This document shows, piece after piece, positions 41,799 to 53,760 of a DNA stretch of 64,000 nucleotides. This DNA is from Athripsodes cinereus. Its lineage: Eukaryota > Arthropoda > Insecta > Trichoptera > Leptoceridae. The stretch covers positions 8,845,684-8,909,683 of the forward strand of contig OX388328.1 in the NCBI GenBank assembly GCA_947579605.1. The letters run 5' to 3'. The notes under the pieces are model-generated. The model searched no databases, was not told the origin of the DNA, and was given only the letters and a program-made list of their open reading frames with translations. A program made the translations under genes and the position numbers. Position 1 is the stretch's first letter. The number at the start of each line of letters is the position of its first letter.

Positions 41799-42734
41799 TG
41801 TACCGCACAGAATATAACTGTTGCCTACTTCCCGTGTTCATCATAAATATATATATACCTAACTATGTTGATTTTGTATCGTAAGACGCGGCCGCGTGAT
41901 GTAGGTACAATAAAGCTATCATGCATATACCTACCTACTCACGCGGCGCGCGCTGCTCAGCTTGTTATTGTAATATTGTAGTTGAAGGTCCTTCCCTTGC
42001 GAAGGTCAACATGTAAATGACCTTCTAGCAGGGGAGGGGAGTTACTTACGTAAGCCGCTAACCTTGTGCGCCACACAACCAGCCACTGTTGGTCTGGTGT
42101 ACGGCTGACGGGGTCCGCTTGCTTTAAAAGCAAGGCCATTTTGCTAATAAAATTACTCTCAATTGTCTACCTGAAGTATTACTACACCTACCTGACTACC
42201 TCTACTGCTCTGCTCGCTTGGAATTGGACTACAACTGCTGAACTACCGCCCTACTACTGATCTTGGCCCCTGGATTTCTAGGCTTCAGCTGTCCTTCGCT
42301 CTTCACCTCACCGAAGAGCTTCCGAGTGACTTGGCACTGAGGTGGTTACCCTACATCGTGTATCGCTTCGTGAATACGCCGCCGTGGGGCTTCTTGTGTG
42401 CTTAATAGCGAGTGCTATCGGGTTTATTGCCTGGTAGTGAGTGCTAGACGGTACACTTGTTGGCCACGCCTAGGTGTTGGAACGTTGTCGTGCCGGTGGA
42501 GGTAGACATCCCCAGGTCAACGAACAAGGGAGTCTCCGACGTGCTGTCAAGGGCAACGGCGGCTGGGCCGACCCACTACCGACGCACCCGGATTACCTGC
42601 ATAGCGAGGCGCATTGACGTTGGAACGGTGTGTAACACGATCCAGTTACCCCTCACTCACCCCCGACTCCTACCACCCGGAGACACAGTTCACTTGTGGC
42701 CTGTGGCAGGCTGAGTCGGCCTCTGTCCCGCACA
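41799..42734 (+). repeat. Right LTR (936 bp)
   Basis: Same start, end and length as the left LTR. The stretches compared, including the three short open frames it carries, are the same. Confidence 0.88.
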
Positions 42735-42739
42735 ATAAT
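42735..42739. repeat. Right target-site duplication ATAAT
   Basis: ATAAT directly follows the CCCGCACA end of the right LTR. Confidence 0.8.
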
Positions 42740-43055
42740 TGTGATTGAATAAACGTTGGACAACAATAATAACAAAGTTAAAATAATAATAATAATAATG
42801 TTTATAGTTCGTACTAGTTCCAAATTTGAATTCAGTTCAGTCTTCTCTCATTTCAAATTGCATTCCAAAAGTTTTTGAATAAAATAACGACTCCGTATAG
42901 AATTATTAGAGATGTAAATCAAACATCAAAAAAACTCGAAAAAATCAAAAATCTCTTATAAGATTGTCTGGTAATTGATAACATTGTCTATGAAGTTGTG
43001 ACTCGCTTAGAAAATTTTGCACAATATGAAAGATTAAGTAATTCCCATCACAGAA

Positions 43056-43246
43056 AAAAGATAAGGAGTCTTAATCAAATTCTAAAGGACGGGCGCGTAC
43101 TGAGTAAGAGAAATAGGCGTGCATGTATGAGAAACTGGATGAATGTAGAGGAAGCGAAGGAACAAAGGAAGCTAGTAAGTATAGATCAATGTGGCGCTCC
43201 GTTCTCTCTGCCTACCCCACCTGAGACACGGCGTGAAGGTATAAAT
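43056..43246 (+). mobile_element. LINE-A, 3' end
   Basis: It reads NQILKDGRVLSKRNRRACM, RNWMNVEEAKE, then the frame slips before GCGCTCCGTTCTCTCTGCC. It lies about 320 bp after the young LTR element. Confidence 0.65.
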
Positions 43247-43734
43247 AGATAGATATATTTACAGAAATCATCGAAATATTTTCATGCAAGATACTACACA
43301 TCGACTTTTGAACATCTCATATAGAACATTGCACATCACATCTCGACTCATTTGGCTGAGATATGTTTTAGTGTAACAATTAATGCACTGCTCAGCTTAG
43401 TCCAGTAATTACTATTGAACAAACTGATGTGCTATGTTTTCTATATAATAATATTATTATTACTTGCATAGCTTAGCACGGCACAGCATGCTGTTAGATA
43501 CCAAGTCAAGTATGGACATACATAGTTTAAATAGGTTAACTTAATTATAACGTCAAACCAAGTAGTGATACTATGACGGGTTAAATGCAGAATTTATTTT
43601 ATTTCTTATTCGAAATTACGCGAAAAGTGAGATGGAACTAACTTATACTCAGCATTGTATCCTAGCATTAAAAGTTTTTTATTGAGTTTGATCAAAATAA
43701 AAATGTTTGTTGAATAATCTAGTCCCAGGTAACA

Positions 43735-43847
43735 TTAACATTATATATTGAAAATTCACACAAATCGAGATAGTCCCAAATAAAAATATGAAACTTGTAT
43801 TTTGGGTACTAATGCGACGATACACATATAAAATGCACTTAACACAC
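43735..43847 (-). mobile_element. SINE-1, 3' half only
   Basis: It matches the SINE-1 body (AATCGAGATAGTCCC, TTTGGGTACTAATGCGACG) but lacks the tRNA-like head, as expected of a 5'-truncated insertion. Confidence 0.65.
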
Positions 43848-44921
43848 TGGACATCCGCAATTATTATGAAAAATTCATATTTTTTTTTATTCTCAGGTAA
43901 AGCGGTAAGATGGAAGACATCACTTGATAGTAGTGATACTCTCGCCACTGCATATCGTCCTAGTACCTATTTTAAATTTTGTATTGTTTTGTTATTTATA
44001 GCTCCACTTCTTGGTAAGTAAATCCAGTCTCTGAAAAAATACAATTGATAATGACCTAGGAAGTGGAAAGATGTCTCTCTCGCATTATTTAATCTATAGT
44101 AGAAGGTACGAGAAAGACTTGCTGGACATCCATAGATCAACCCCAGAGACGGTGCAGTGGCTTTCTGAACGAGAACCAAGAATGTGATTTGGAATGATTA
44201 TTAATACAAGCCGAAGCCATACAAAAAATAAAGTAAGTAAGTATAGTTGAACAAAATTCTTGTTTCAATGCATCCAATTATGGAATTCTACAACTTGTAT
44301 ACCAATACTAATATATAAATAAAAATAATTCCTTTTATCACTAGACTAGCGCCACCTAGTGATGACAGTTCACACTCTGGCTATATAGTGCCTACATGCA
44401 TAATATAATTACAATATAATATACTGAATCAGTAATGATATAGATATAATATATTTTCATGATAATTATTACAGTACAACAGTACTAATAGGTATATGTG
44501 CAAACCGGAGCGAAATTACACTCTATCACGAGACGCAGATCTTCAGTGCTTTTAGCTTTTCACATGTTGCTTGTTAACACGAAATAACTGTCGAAATCGG
44601 TAGTTATCGACCAAATTTCTCCCTTTTTTAATTAATTGATTTATTTATTGATTCTTTTTACAATATAAAATTTTAAAAACTAGGACGATATGCAGTGGCG
44701 AGATTATCACTATAAAGTGATTTCTTCCATTTGATCACGACACATTGTGATATACCTAGTCAAAACACACGATAAATTTACGCGATATTATGTTAAAATA
44801 GCGAAGAGATTTGTAACATTGTAACCCATCCAGATGCCTCAATTTTTGCTAATTACATGCAACTGGTCTGCTGGCTACTCAATATGAGGTAATGGTATAA
44901 CATTAGTAGTATGCTATTCTA

Positions 44922-45108
44922 TTCTATTCCCTCACGCCGCATCTCGAGTGGGGTAGGTAGAGAGAAAGGAACGGCATATAGATCTGTTCCTACATACTTC
45001 TATCGCCTCCTTTACAATCATGCAACCTCTCGTGCACGCACTTCAATTTCTCTTACTCAACAGACAGCTGCTGTCATTGAGAATTTGATCTACGTGATCA
45101 AGCCATTA
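44922..45108 (-). mobile_element. LINE-A, 3' end
   Basis: Reverse-strand end of the family from the ATCACGTAGATCAAATTCTC block to the CCTCACGCC terminus. Tail AATAGAATAG. Confidence 0.6.
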
Positions 45109-46152
45109 TCATACATGTATAGAAGTACCTTAAGGGTTGCACCCTCCCTCACCCATGAATGTTACAGGAATGTCAGTTCCCATGTCATCCATATGTATAG
45201 AAGTAGTAGTATGTAAAAATTTGCTCAATTTTTTTTCTTCATTTACCGATGAATATCCCATCAATGTTCATAAGTCACTTTGGCCAAAATTTGACATAGA
45301 ATAGTTTTGTTTCCAGATACAGATTTGTACATAAATGATTGCTGATACAGTATTATGTGTGCGACTGTGACGATGATGATAGAGATGAAGATAGACAGTG
45401 TAATCAGGATTTTAGGACTCGAGGGGTTAAGATATACCAAATACTATTATAAATTAATGACATTTTGTATTATGGATACACCATTCACTAATTTATTAAT
45501 GTCTATGAAGTCCCTACTGAGAGTTGAGTAGAATTCATGTAGGAGTACCCCGCTCATAGGTAAATGATTATTTACAAATCCTCTGACTACCCGATTTGTA
45601 GAATTTTTAATACCCGATAGATAACAGACAGAAAATGAAATCAAAATATTTATCTAGATTGCAGAGTTCTAGAATGACATCATTATTACACGATTCTTCG
45701 AATGTCCTGTAAAAATCAATGATCTCCCTGAATACAGCTCTGAACAGGCAGCTACTTAAAACACAAATCTTTAAAAAATCCATGGTTGACAAATTTACAT
45801 ATCATAACATTAAAAACAAAACAAAGGAATGATGTCAAAATAAGACACAACAAAAGTAATAGAAGAAAAACAAAAGAAATGCTAATATTACTATGTATAT
45901 GTGTATTTCAACGCAGATACCACAAGAACAGTGGATTTAACCCTTTACGGCCTATAAACCATCAAAATAGGGGACAGTATATTTTTATACACTTTGTTTA
46001 GTTATGAAATGTATTGTAACTTTTCCGGATACCCAAAGATATCTTAAACCGAATGTCCGAATAAGCAAATAAAAACACGATATTTAGTAAACATTATTAT
46101 TAATAAAAAAACACTGTTTCAATCCACTACATATAAAAGGTTATAGGTAAAG

Positions 46153-46262
46153 TGCAGTTAAACCAACCTAAACCGATTCGTAAGCATCGGGACACCTTTT
46201 CTGTTTCTATTAAAGGAGTTAGCACAGTTTGTAGGTTGTGTAGATGAGGTGTCTGTTACATA
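46153..46262 (+). repeat. ~110-bp dispersed repeat (E2)
   Basis: It contains AAACCAACCTAAACCGATTC, GTAAGCATCGGGACACCTTT and GTAGGTTGTGTAGATGAGG. The reverse complement of 54725-54838 matches throughout. A short piece also occurs near 60018-60045. Confidence 0.6.
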
Positions 46263-46403
46263 ATATTCATAATATGTTCACAAACATAGGTATAAGAAAT
46301 TTGGTAAAATGCGAAAACAATGTTTCAACACTTCAAATCACTTTTAATTTGTTTTATTAGAACCTATTCGATTGTAATTTAATCATACTATATAATATAA
46401 AGT

Positions 46404-46535
46404 ATCACGGCATATTCCACAAGTAGGGTAGCCAACAGACCAACTGTATGTAATAAACATGCAAGCTGCACTCTTCGTGCTCGTGAAAAATTAGGGCATT
46501 CAGGATGGGTGGCAAACCTCATCGCTGATATTAAT
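46404..46535 (-). mobile_element. Family C, 3' half
   Basis: The reverse complement holds the GAGGTTTGCCACCCATCC block and the ACTTGTGGAATATGCCGTGA end. Confidence 0.65.
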
Positions 46536-46899
46536 CATAATGCAATCATCTAAAGAAATAAATAATCACAATATTAAGCAATTCCTTTTCGTTCATTTCT
46601 GAGGAACAGATAATGAGTTCGAAGACAATGTTTTACCTTTACGAATATTCTGAAAATTGAATTCAAGAACTATTCGGTATTTAACCAAATAGTTTCCGTT
46701 CGTCCGTCATCCGTTTTCGTCTCTACTTTTTTTTAAACATAAAATTTTATTCGTATACAAAATAAACAGAATGTATTCAAATGGAAAACTATATTCATGG
46801 TTACTGCGTTTTATGATCTCTAAGAAACTATTAGGTATTGAGAAAGACAAAAAATATATGACAAAAAATAATAAGTAAATAGGTACTGAAACAGAATTA

Positions 46900-47172
46900 A
46901 AGGCTAGAACAGATAGAGAGATGTTTTCCAATATAAAGATGGGGAAAATGGCATATTTGAGACACGTACTTCGAAATGAGAAATATGGTTTGCTCCAACT
47001 CATTTTGAAGGGAAAATTGAGGGTAGTCGCGGTGTGGGAAGGTGGCAGATGTCTTGGCTAAGATATATTCGAGAGTGGACCGGAGTCCAGAGGCTGAAAG
47101 AGCTGTTCCGTCTAGTACAGGACAGAGAAGTCTACGCCAGGGTGATAGCCGATGTCGGGGGGACCTGACACG
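46900..47172 (+). mobile_element. LINE-D, decayed copy
   Basis: GATGGGGAAAATGGCATATT encodes a KMAYLRHVLRNEK-like string. TAGCCGATGTCGGGGGGACC matches the 53440 copy's end. Frameshifts and stops separate the two. Confidence 0.6.
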
Positions 47173-48375
47173 GCGCTTTTAGAAAAAGAATATACTAAAG
47201 TAAGATGATGTTATGCGACAAAGTTTCAAGTACTCTACAAATTAATAGGTATAAATTTATGTCGAGATTTTGGTAATAGTTGGTTGGTTGGTCTTCAATT
47301 TAGCAGTTATAAGGCATAACATCCAAGCTGAATATCTTACATTCACTGGTACAGAAAAGATGATTCGTACGTTTGTTCATCTTCTTAATTTTGTATTGAT
47401 GTGGACATATCACTGTTTCCTCTTCCATCATTTTGGGACATCGCATCAGGTAGTCCATGTAAGACGATATTTGGGATTCATCGGTTGTATCTGCAGTAAA
47501 TCCTTTGGTTACCCCACTCGTGAGAGATATAGATAAACAAATAAATTCAATCAATATGATGTACAAAGGCAAGCATAATATTCATATAAAAAGGCCACCA
47601 CTATATACAACGGAGTAATTAGATGCAGTGAATATGCAAATTGTCATCTCCGTGCCAATAAAAATATATACATTCATAATGGGTGGCATGCCTCATCGCT
47701 GAATAGTAGATGTTAATTGTCTAATACGTTATTAACAACAAAAAAAACTACTATTAAACTGAAAAAGATCAGGGGTCGTTAACAAACGACACTACAGAGT
47801 CAACGAAGCTAGAAAAATGTATAAAGAGATTGATTATAGATAAAAAAGTAAATAACAACATGATAAAATAATATGTACCTACGTATGTACAGAACTGTTG
47901 CGCCGTATCAAAATCAATTTTAGACTTCAATTGTTTTACGGCCAGATCGTCTTTTGTTTCTGAGCGATGTTGTACAATATAACGACAGTGAAGATACGAC
48001 ATTGTATAATAATACAGTAATAAGGATAATGTTATGTAACGATGTGTCAAGTCAAAATATTGAAAAAAATATTTTAGAGTGGTAAAAATGGACCTTCGAT
48101 AAAAAATTTGCCTATCGCTCATGTTTTGAATGGTTTTGAGTTCTGTAAAAAGGAGGTATTCGTAAATGCTAAAACAATAAATTCACCTGATAATTCTTTG
48201 GGTTTTTACTGTCCTCATCATGTTATCTGATTATCAGGATCTCTTTGTCGTTTTTGTTATTGTCTCGAGCTTTCGGCGAGCATGCTACCGTCATTTTCAG
48301 GAATAAACTCCTGAAGATGGTATTCAGGAAAGAAAAAACGACACAGAGATAATATAATGTACAATAAATTCGTTG

Positions 48376-48560
48376 GGTTCGTCGGTAGCCTGGAGGTAGA
48401 GTGTCAGCCGCGTGAACAAGGGGTCCGTGGTTCGATACCAGGTGCCGGCAAACTCCCCTTTCACGACGCAAGCTTTTAGTAGCTTACTGTGAAAGGTGTA
48501 TAAGGTTGTGTTTGGGTTCATAACAAACAAAACCCAGATATATTTTTTAAAAAAAAAAAT
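48376..48560 (+). mobile_element. SINE-2 copy, full length
   Basis: GTTCGTCGGTAGCCTGGAGG head, GGTTCGATACC box B, and the complete body with an A-rich tail ending near 48560. Confidence 0.78.
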
Positions 48561-49238
48561 CAACATTCATTCCGAAAGTCATAATTATTTATTGGTATTT
48601 GGAAGACAAGCTGTTTGTTTGCATGCAGTTAATCTAACGACTTGACTAAAGACGTTTTTTTCTTCCTGTGTACAATTGTTGTTAAAAGTGTTAACCTATC
48701 AACAGTCTCAGTATGAAATTGGTGTAGCTTGATACATTGTTTCGTAATTTATTCAATGCTATCGTCCGATCATCATTATGTGAAATTACCCCGGCATGTT
48801 CTGGTTGACTACCCCTGAGATCAACACAATATGTATTTATTAAAAGCAGCAGATTTTTTGTATGTATGTGTATTTGAAGTAAGACCTCGAAAAGTAACAA
48901 AAATGGTTCAGTCATCAGTGTAGTGTAATGTGTTCAAGATTTTAAAGTGATGTAAAACAAAATCAAGATGGCCGGTAAATCGATGATAAAGTCTAGGACT
49001 GTTGTCACTCTACCCCATCTTCAAAATACAAGCTATTGTTTAGCGTTAGAGTGTAAGGGGTGAATTTAAGTTTATATAAGCCCAAGTTTATCCTATATCT
49101 TATATTATGTTACTAATATTTAAACCTGGAACAGTATCGTCAAAGAAAACACTTCTAACGACAAAATGACGCCATTCGCACTTATTTCATGGTAACGCAA
49201 AACTCGAACTATTTGCTGAATTAACAATATCAATGTGA

Positions 49239-49482
49239 ATGGTGTGGCCTGGAGATAACGCTCTTGCCTTTGAATCACGAGGTCCCGGGTTCGATTCCCG
49301 ACCAGGGCAAAATAAAAAATGACCTTTTTCAAATTGTACTGGGTCTGAATGTTACATGCATACGTGTTTGGTGTATTGTATATGCGTGTATCTTCGCGTT
49401 AGTACTCATAATACAAGATACATAGGTACTTATTATGGGACTAGCTCGAGCTCCATGAATTGTCTATACATGTTGTATAAAT
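49239..49482 (+). mobile_element. SINE-1 copy
   Basis: GGTGTGGCCTGGAGATAACG head, intact box B and full body to TGAATTGTCTATACATG. Confidence 0.8.
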
Positions 49483-51020
49483 AAACAAATATTTTCATCA
49501 AAATCGCCGAGTAAATTATACAGGTATTGTCAATGTACATAGAAACATTGTAGCGTATATATTATACATTGCTGCACAAGACTTATGTTTGCAGGGGTAG
49601 TAAACCTTTTTAATTAGATACTATCGTAAAATAATAATAATAATAGTAGTAGTCTAAATAACAGTATAATTAATCAGTGTTATGTATGGGGTTTGTATCA
49701 CATCTTAATTGTGTCATAAAACTGATAATTAAAATGTAAACACCATCTACACAGACAATGTGGGTCAGTAGAGTTAAAGAGCTATTAATCTACATAGAGA
49801 TAGCGTATATATTGATTTATACTTGGATTAACAGAGCTAATAATTCTAACTTCTAGGGATAGGCTTTAGTATTGCCTTCCAGCACCACCGAGGTACGACA
49901 AACCTGTTACTAGTTTTAGAACCAAATAATTAAATATTGCACTTTTCTCCAGCGCTTTTGGACTGTTTTACAACACCAAAGCAAAATTATCCGGAATCAT
50001 CGCTTTTTATAAATCTATTCTTTTTCACATATTCACTTTATTACAGTGTACAAAATAACATAACACCTGAACACTCGCAACACAATTTATCTTTCTCTTC
50101 TACTCGTGTTTTATCAGATTTCCCCAACGTTGGTAATCACCTCAGCAAAGGCCCCTCTATCCTATGGCAGTCGAAATAGTTCCTTCACCCGTCACACTCT
50201 AGTCCAGTGTCTTAAACTGGACAGCCATGAGGCTTAATTTATAACATTATATAAAGGTCATCATCATTAGAGAAGAGAAAAAGTATGGTCGAACCACTGG
50301 GTCATGTTCACCGACAGTGCTCAATCATGTCACGATAGTTGGCAAAAAAGAGCAAAGATCTTCGTCTATGAGATTTTTATGGTGTCCTGAAGGAACTTCT
50401 TTCACAATACACTGCTCCTATTATGACAACGACATCAGCGTTAAAAATGCTGCGGGAATGCGTTACTCGAATTGAATAAAGATTTTCTGACTGGACGAAC
50501 GAGACATCATATTTTTCAACACAGGGAAGACCACATATGCAATTACAATATACTTGCGCTATCGGGTTTGCAGAGCATATCGTTATTGTTACAATAAAAA
50601 TTTGAAATAGACTAAAAAAATGTATTAATTCACTAGACCAGTGTAATAAAACTCATTTAAACGTCATTTAGAAGACAAAAACCAATAAAGGAAACATGCT
50701 AAAACCAATTATAATGTAATCCAACTTTTACAAAGCATAAAAATAATAAATTTCTGTATACGAAATTGTGAGAGCAAATCTGTGATTTTTATTTCATTAA
50801 TAAATCTTAATGTATCTACTATTTGCTCACTGGGACTTATTGGGTTAACAACGTGGAAATGGAGGAAATAAAATAAACCCATTAATCTTGGTATATTGAA
50901 ATTAAATCATTACTGCTTTTTACTTCTTCTTTGAAACAGCAAGGCAATTTTTTTCATAAATGCAAACCTATTTCGCACATCTGTCAATGTCCCCCTGGTT
51001 GGGAGCTCCTGATCTGGAAC

Positions 51021-51860
51021 ATCTACTGTATTTTTATGAAAGAAAAAGAACATCATCAAGTATGTATTATGGAATGGATTGATTATAACTGAAGCAAGAG
51101 AGATTCGTCGTCATCACCGGAAAGATGGATAGATAATAAAGATTGCCAGACTATGAATTTGGCCGACTAATCGACTAGTCGTTGTTCTTATGATCGATTA
51201 GTCGGCAACATCAAACGTTGATTTAGAATATCTACTGTATTTTTATGAAAGAAAAAGAACATCATCAAGTATGTATTATGGAATGGATTGATTATAACTG
51301 AAGCAAGAGAGATTCGTCGTCATCACCGGAAAGATGGATAGATAATAAAGATTGCCAGACTATGAGTTTGGCCGACTAATCGACTAGTCGTTGTTCTTAT
51401 GATCGATTAGTCGGCAACATCAAACGTTGATTTAGAATATCTACTGTATTTTTATGAAAGAAAAAGAACATCATCAAGTATGTATTATGGAATGGATAGA
51501 TTATAACTGAAGCAAGAGAGATTCGTCGTCATCACCGGAAAGATGGATAGATAATAAAGATTGCCAGACTATGAGTTTGGCCGACTAATCGACTAGTCGT
51601 TGTTCTTATGATCGATTAGTCGGCAACATCAAACGTTGATTTAGAATATCTACTGTATTTTTAACAAAGAAGAAGACTGCATTAAGTATGTTTGATTGAA
51701 TGGATTGATTATAACTGAAGCGAGAGAGGTCCATCGAAATCTCCGGATAGATAGATAAATTAAAGATAGTACAGATTGCCCAACTATGGATTTGGACGAC
51801 TAATCGACTAGTCGTTGTTCAAATGACCGATCGCTCGATTGGTTGGCATTGCTTATCATT
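51021..51860. repeat. 209-bp tandem array, four units, each with a hairpin
   Basis: ATCTACTGTATTTTTATG recurs at 51021, 51230, 51439 and 51648. The first three units are almost identical and the fourth is diverged. Each has GCCGACTAATCGA and TCGATTAGTCGGC, a perfect 13-bp stem separated by about 20 bases, plus CGACTAGTCG. Similar motifs (GATCAGTCGACGAATTATTG) continue to about 52312, ending CCATCTCTGATA, like an hAT terminus. Confidence 0.85.
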
Positions 51861-52387
51861 GATTTCGGTTAAGCTCTGATCACTAACATTAGTTTTGCTT
51901 CATTTGTCACAACACTTGTAATGATTTTGTACACTAACAAATATTGTTCATTTTTTGTGTATAACTTACTGCATTGCTTTTGTAAGTGTTATTTGATAAA
52001 ATTTAGGTAGTAAAAAATAAAAAATGAAACACCCTTTATTTAGTTTTACCTACATTTTAAAAATGAACTTTCATAGTGTTTCCTCTTCGAAAATAAAAAA
52101 AGTCCTTATTTGATCACATAAAAAAAAAATTGATTGCCATTGAAGGACCAACCTAACGCCTGGATAAGTACCTCCTGGCGACTAATTTCTTTATTTTTTA
52201 TTGTTCAGAAACGCCAATCAGTATCTTATACCAATTAGTCAACGATTGTAAATGCGGTCGGATAACTCGGCTTTTCCGATCAGTCGACGAATTATTGTCC
52301 CATCTCTGATAGATGAAATTATTGGCTGAAGCGAGTGGAGAAGTCAAGAGCAGGTAGTGTAAGGGGTGTGGGGATAGCTGGAAGACA

Positions 52388-52415
52388 GAGAGGAGAGCGA
52401 GAGAGAGAGAGAGGC
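52388..52415. repeat. (GA)n microsatellite
   Basis: GAGAGCGAGAGAGAGAGAGA, a short purine-rich repeat in the presumed intron. Confidence 0.7.
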
Positions 52416-52562
52416 GAGATGTGTCCAGAATGTTGATGATTTTAGAGGAATAAAATAATATTTAAACAGGGTTGGAATATTTGAAAATATATTTAATTAT
52501 GAGATGTAGCTGGGTTAAAAAATAAACCAAAAACCTCTCACGGTAAACAATATGTTTTTATA

Positions 52563-52715
52563 TAGTATACTATACTATCACGGTAAATGCCACAAGTAGA
52601 GTAGCCAGCAGATCAGCCAAATGTAATACACATGCAAGCTGTCCTCTCGGTCCCAACAAAAAAATAAAGACATACAGGATGGGTGGCAAACCTCGTCGCT
52701 GAATTTAAGATGTAA
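52563..52715 (-). mobile_element. Family C, arm of an inverted pair
   Basis: Reverse-oriented 3' half, facing a plus-oriented copy at 52738-52990 about 20 bp away. The two could form a long hairpin in RNA. Confidence 0.65.
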
Positions 52716-52737
52716 AAAAATAAAGACATTTCACATG

Positions 52738-52990
52738 TTCAATTCAGCGATGAGCTTGCCACCCTTCCTGGATGTCTTAATTTTTGTTGGCACAGCTTGC
52801 ATATTTATTGCATACGACTGGGGGCCTAAAATGGCCACATTGAGCAATTCATCTAAATTCATATTTAGTGAAATGTTGCCGTTAAATCGCTTTAAAATTC
52901 CTAATATGATCCTGTTATTATTCATATAAAGTGGCCTTTTTAGCCCCCCGGGTCTGCTGGCTAGCCCACTTGTGGGATTTACCGTGGTGG
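52738..52990 (+). mobile_element. Family C, interrupted by a 129-bp MITE
   Basis: TTCAGCGATGAGCTTGCCACC to GGGATTTACCGTGGTGG, with a foreign TIR element inserted at 52821-52949 in the CAGCTGGTCTGC segment. Confidence 0.7.
52821..52949. mobile_element. 129-bp MITE nested in family C
   Basis: GGGGGCCTAAAATGGCCAC and GTGGCCTTTTTAGCCCCCC are inverted, 17 of 19 matching. The insertion interrupts the CAGCTGGTCTGC segment of the surrounding family C copy, which proves mobility. The 64-residue frames on both strands here are not genes. Confidence 0.72.
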
Positions 52991-53439
52991 ATGAAGATTT
53001 ATAAGTATTTTAAATTTAGATTTTAAAATCTAATTTGTACAACCCTACATGTTTAGTGATGGGTGTTGGTATGGGGGGAGTTGCGATCACAGCATTCGCT
53101 ATTTAGTTATGCACAGCGAGGATGCGATGGTGTGAATATAAGTAATAATAATAAAATAATAATATCAACCAGTCATTCGTACGTAGAATACCTATACAAT
53201 GTACATAATTTGAAATTAGAATTTCATAATAATCTTGAATATTTTACATAGCTTCCACTTTTTACTGTAAGTAAGTATCTTCAGCGCTGGCTACCTCTCT
53301 ATATGGATACTGTTATTTATCTATTTTTAAATCATAGTTGATAAGCAAAAATTATTATTTGTTTAATATTTATGCTTAATAGTAAAAAAAATGAATTGCA
53401 AAGCAGTAAGATACTTAGGAGAGCCGGAGCCAAGAGGGA

Positions 53440-53760
53440 GCTCAATTGTTAAAGTGAGGAAGGTCTCATATTTGGGTCACGTGCTGCGCGGTGGAAAGTG
53501 CCGTCTCCTCCGACTTATAATGGAGGGCAAGATAGAGAGAAGAAGGGGAGTTGGCAGAAAGCACATGACCTGGCTGCGCAACATTAGAGAGTGGACCGGA
53601 ATGAGGACAGTGGATGACCTGTTCAGAGCAGCACAGGACAGGGAGGTTTTCGCCGGAATGATCGCCAACGTCGGGGGGACCTGTCATGGCACAGGAAGAA
53701 GATGGTTTGGCAAATATACCCAACACTGTTCTACGATTCACAAGGTTAAGTACGACCTGG
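53440..53760 (+). mobile_element. LINE-D 3' end, open RT C-terminal frame
   Basis: The open frame (53391-53804) contains VSYLGHVLRGGKCRLLRLIM, EGKIERRRGVGRK, WLRNIREWTGM, VDDLFRAAQDR and MIANVGGTC. The LGHVxR, GRK and WLRNxREW pattern is the C-terminus of another insect non-LTR reverse transcriptase. A decayed relative is at 46900-47172. It is not a host gene. Confidence 0.72.

Larger units (their letters stand above)
36012..42734 (+). mobile_element. Complete non-autonomous LTR retroelement with BEL/Pao-like gag
   Basis: A 6,723-bp element with 936-bp direct LTRs, TG...CA ends, and ATAAT target duplications at 36007-36011 and 42735-42739. It has a PBS at 36951, one long frame 36987-41774, and a polypurine tract touching the right LTR. 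Wherever the two LTRs were compared they agree, and they have equal length, so insertion looks recent. The internal region is about 4.85 kb. It has BEL/Pao-type gag cysteine/histidine clusters, but no protease, reverse transcriptase, RNase H or integrase motif was seen in any frame. It must therefore borrow its enzymes from a relative, if it is mobile. It lies in the same 5'-to-3' direction as the plus strand, antisense to the host gene. Confidence 0.85.

Noticed and set aside
51021..51860. CRISPR-like array
   Set aside because: Units are contiguous 209-bp tandem copies without unique spacers, in a eukaryotic intron.
52731..52929. 64-aa frames on both strands
   Set aside because: They cross the junction between family C and the nested MITE, so the peptide is a chance chimera.
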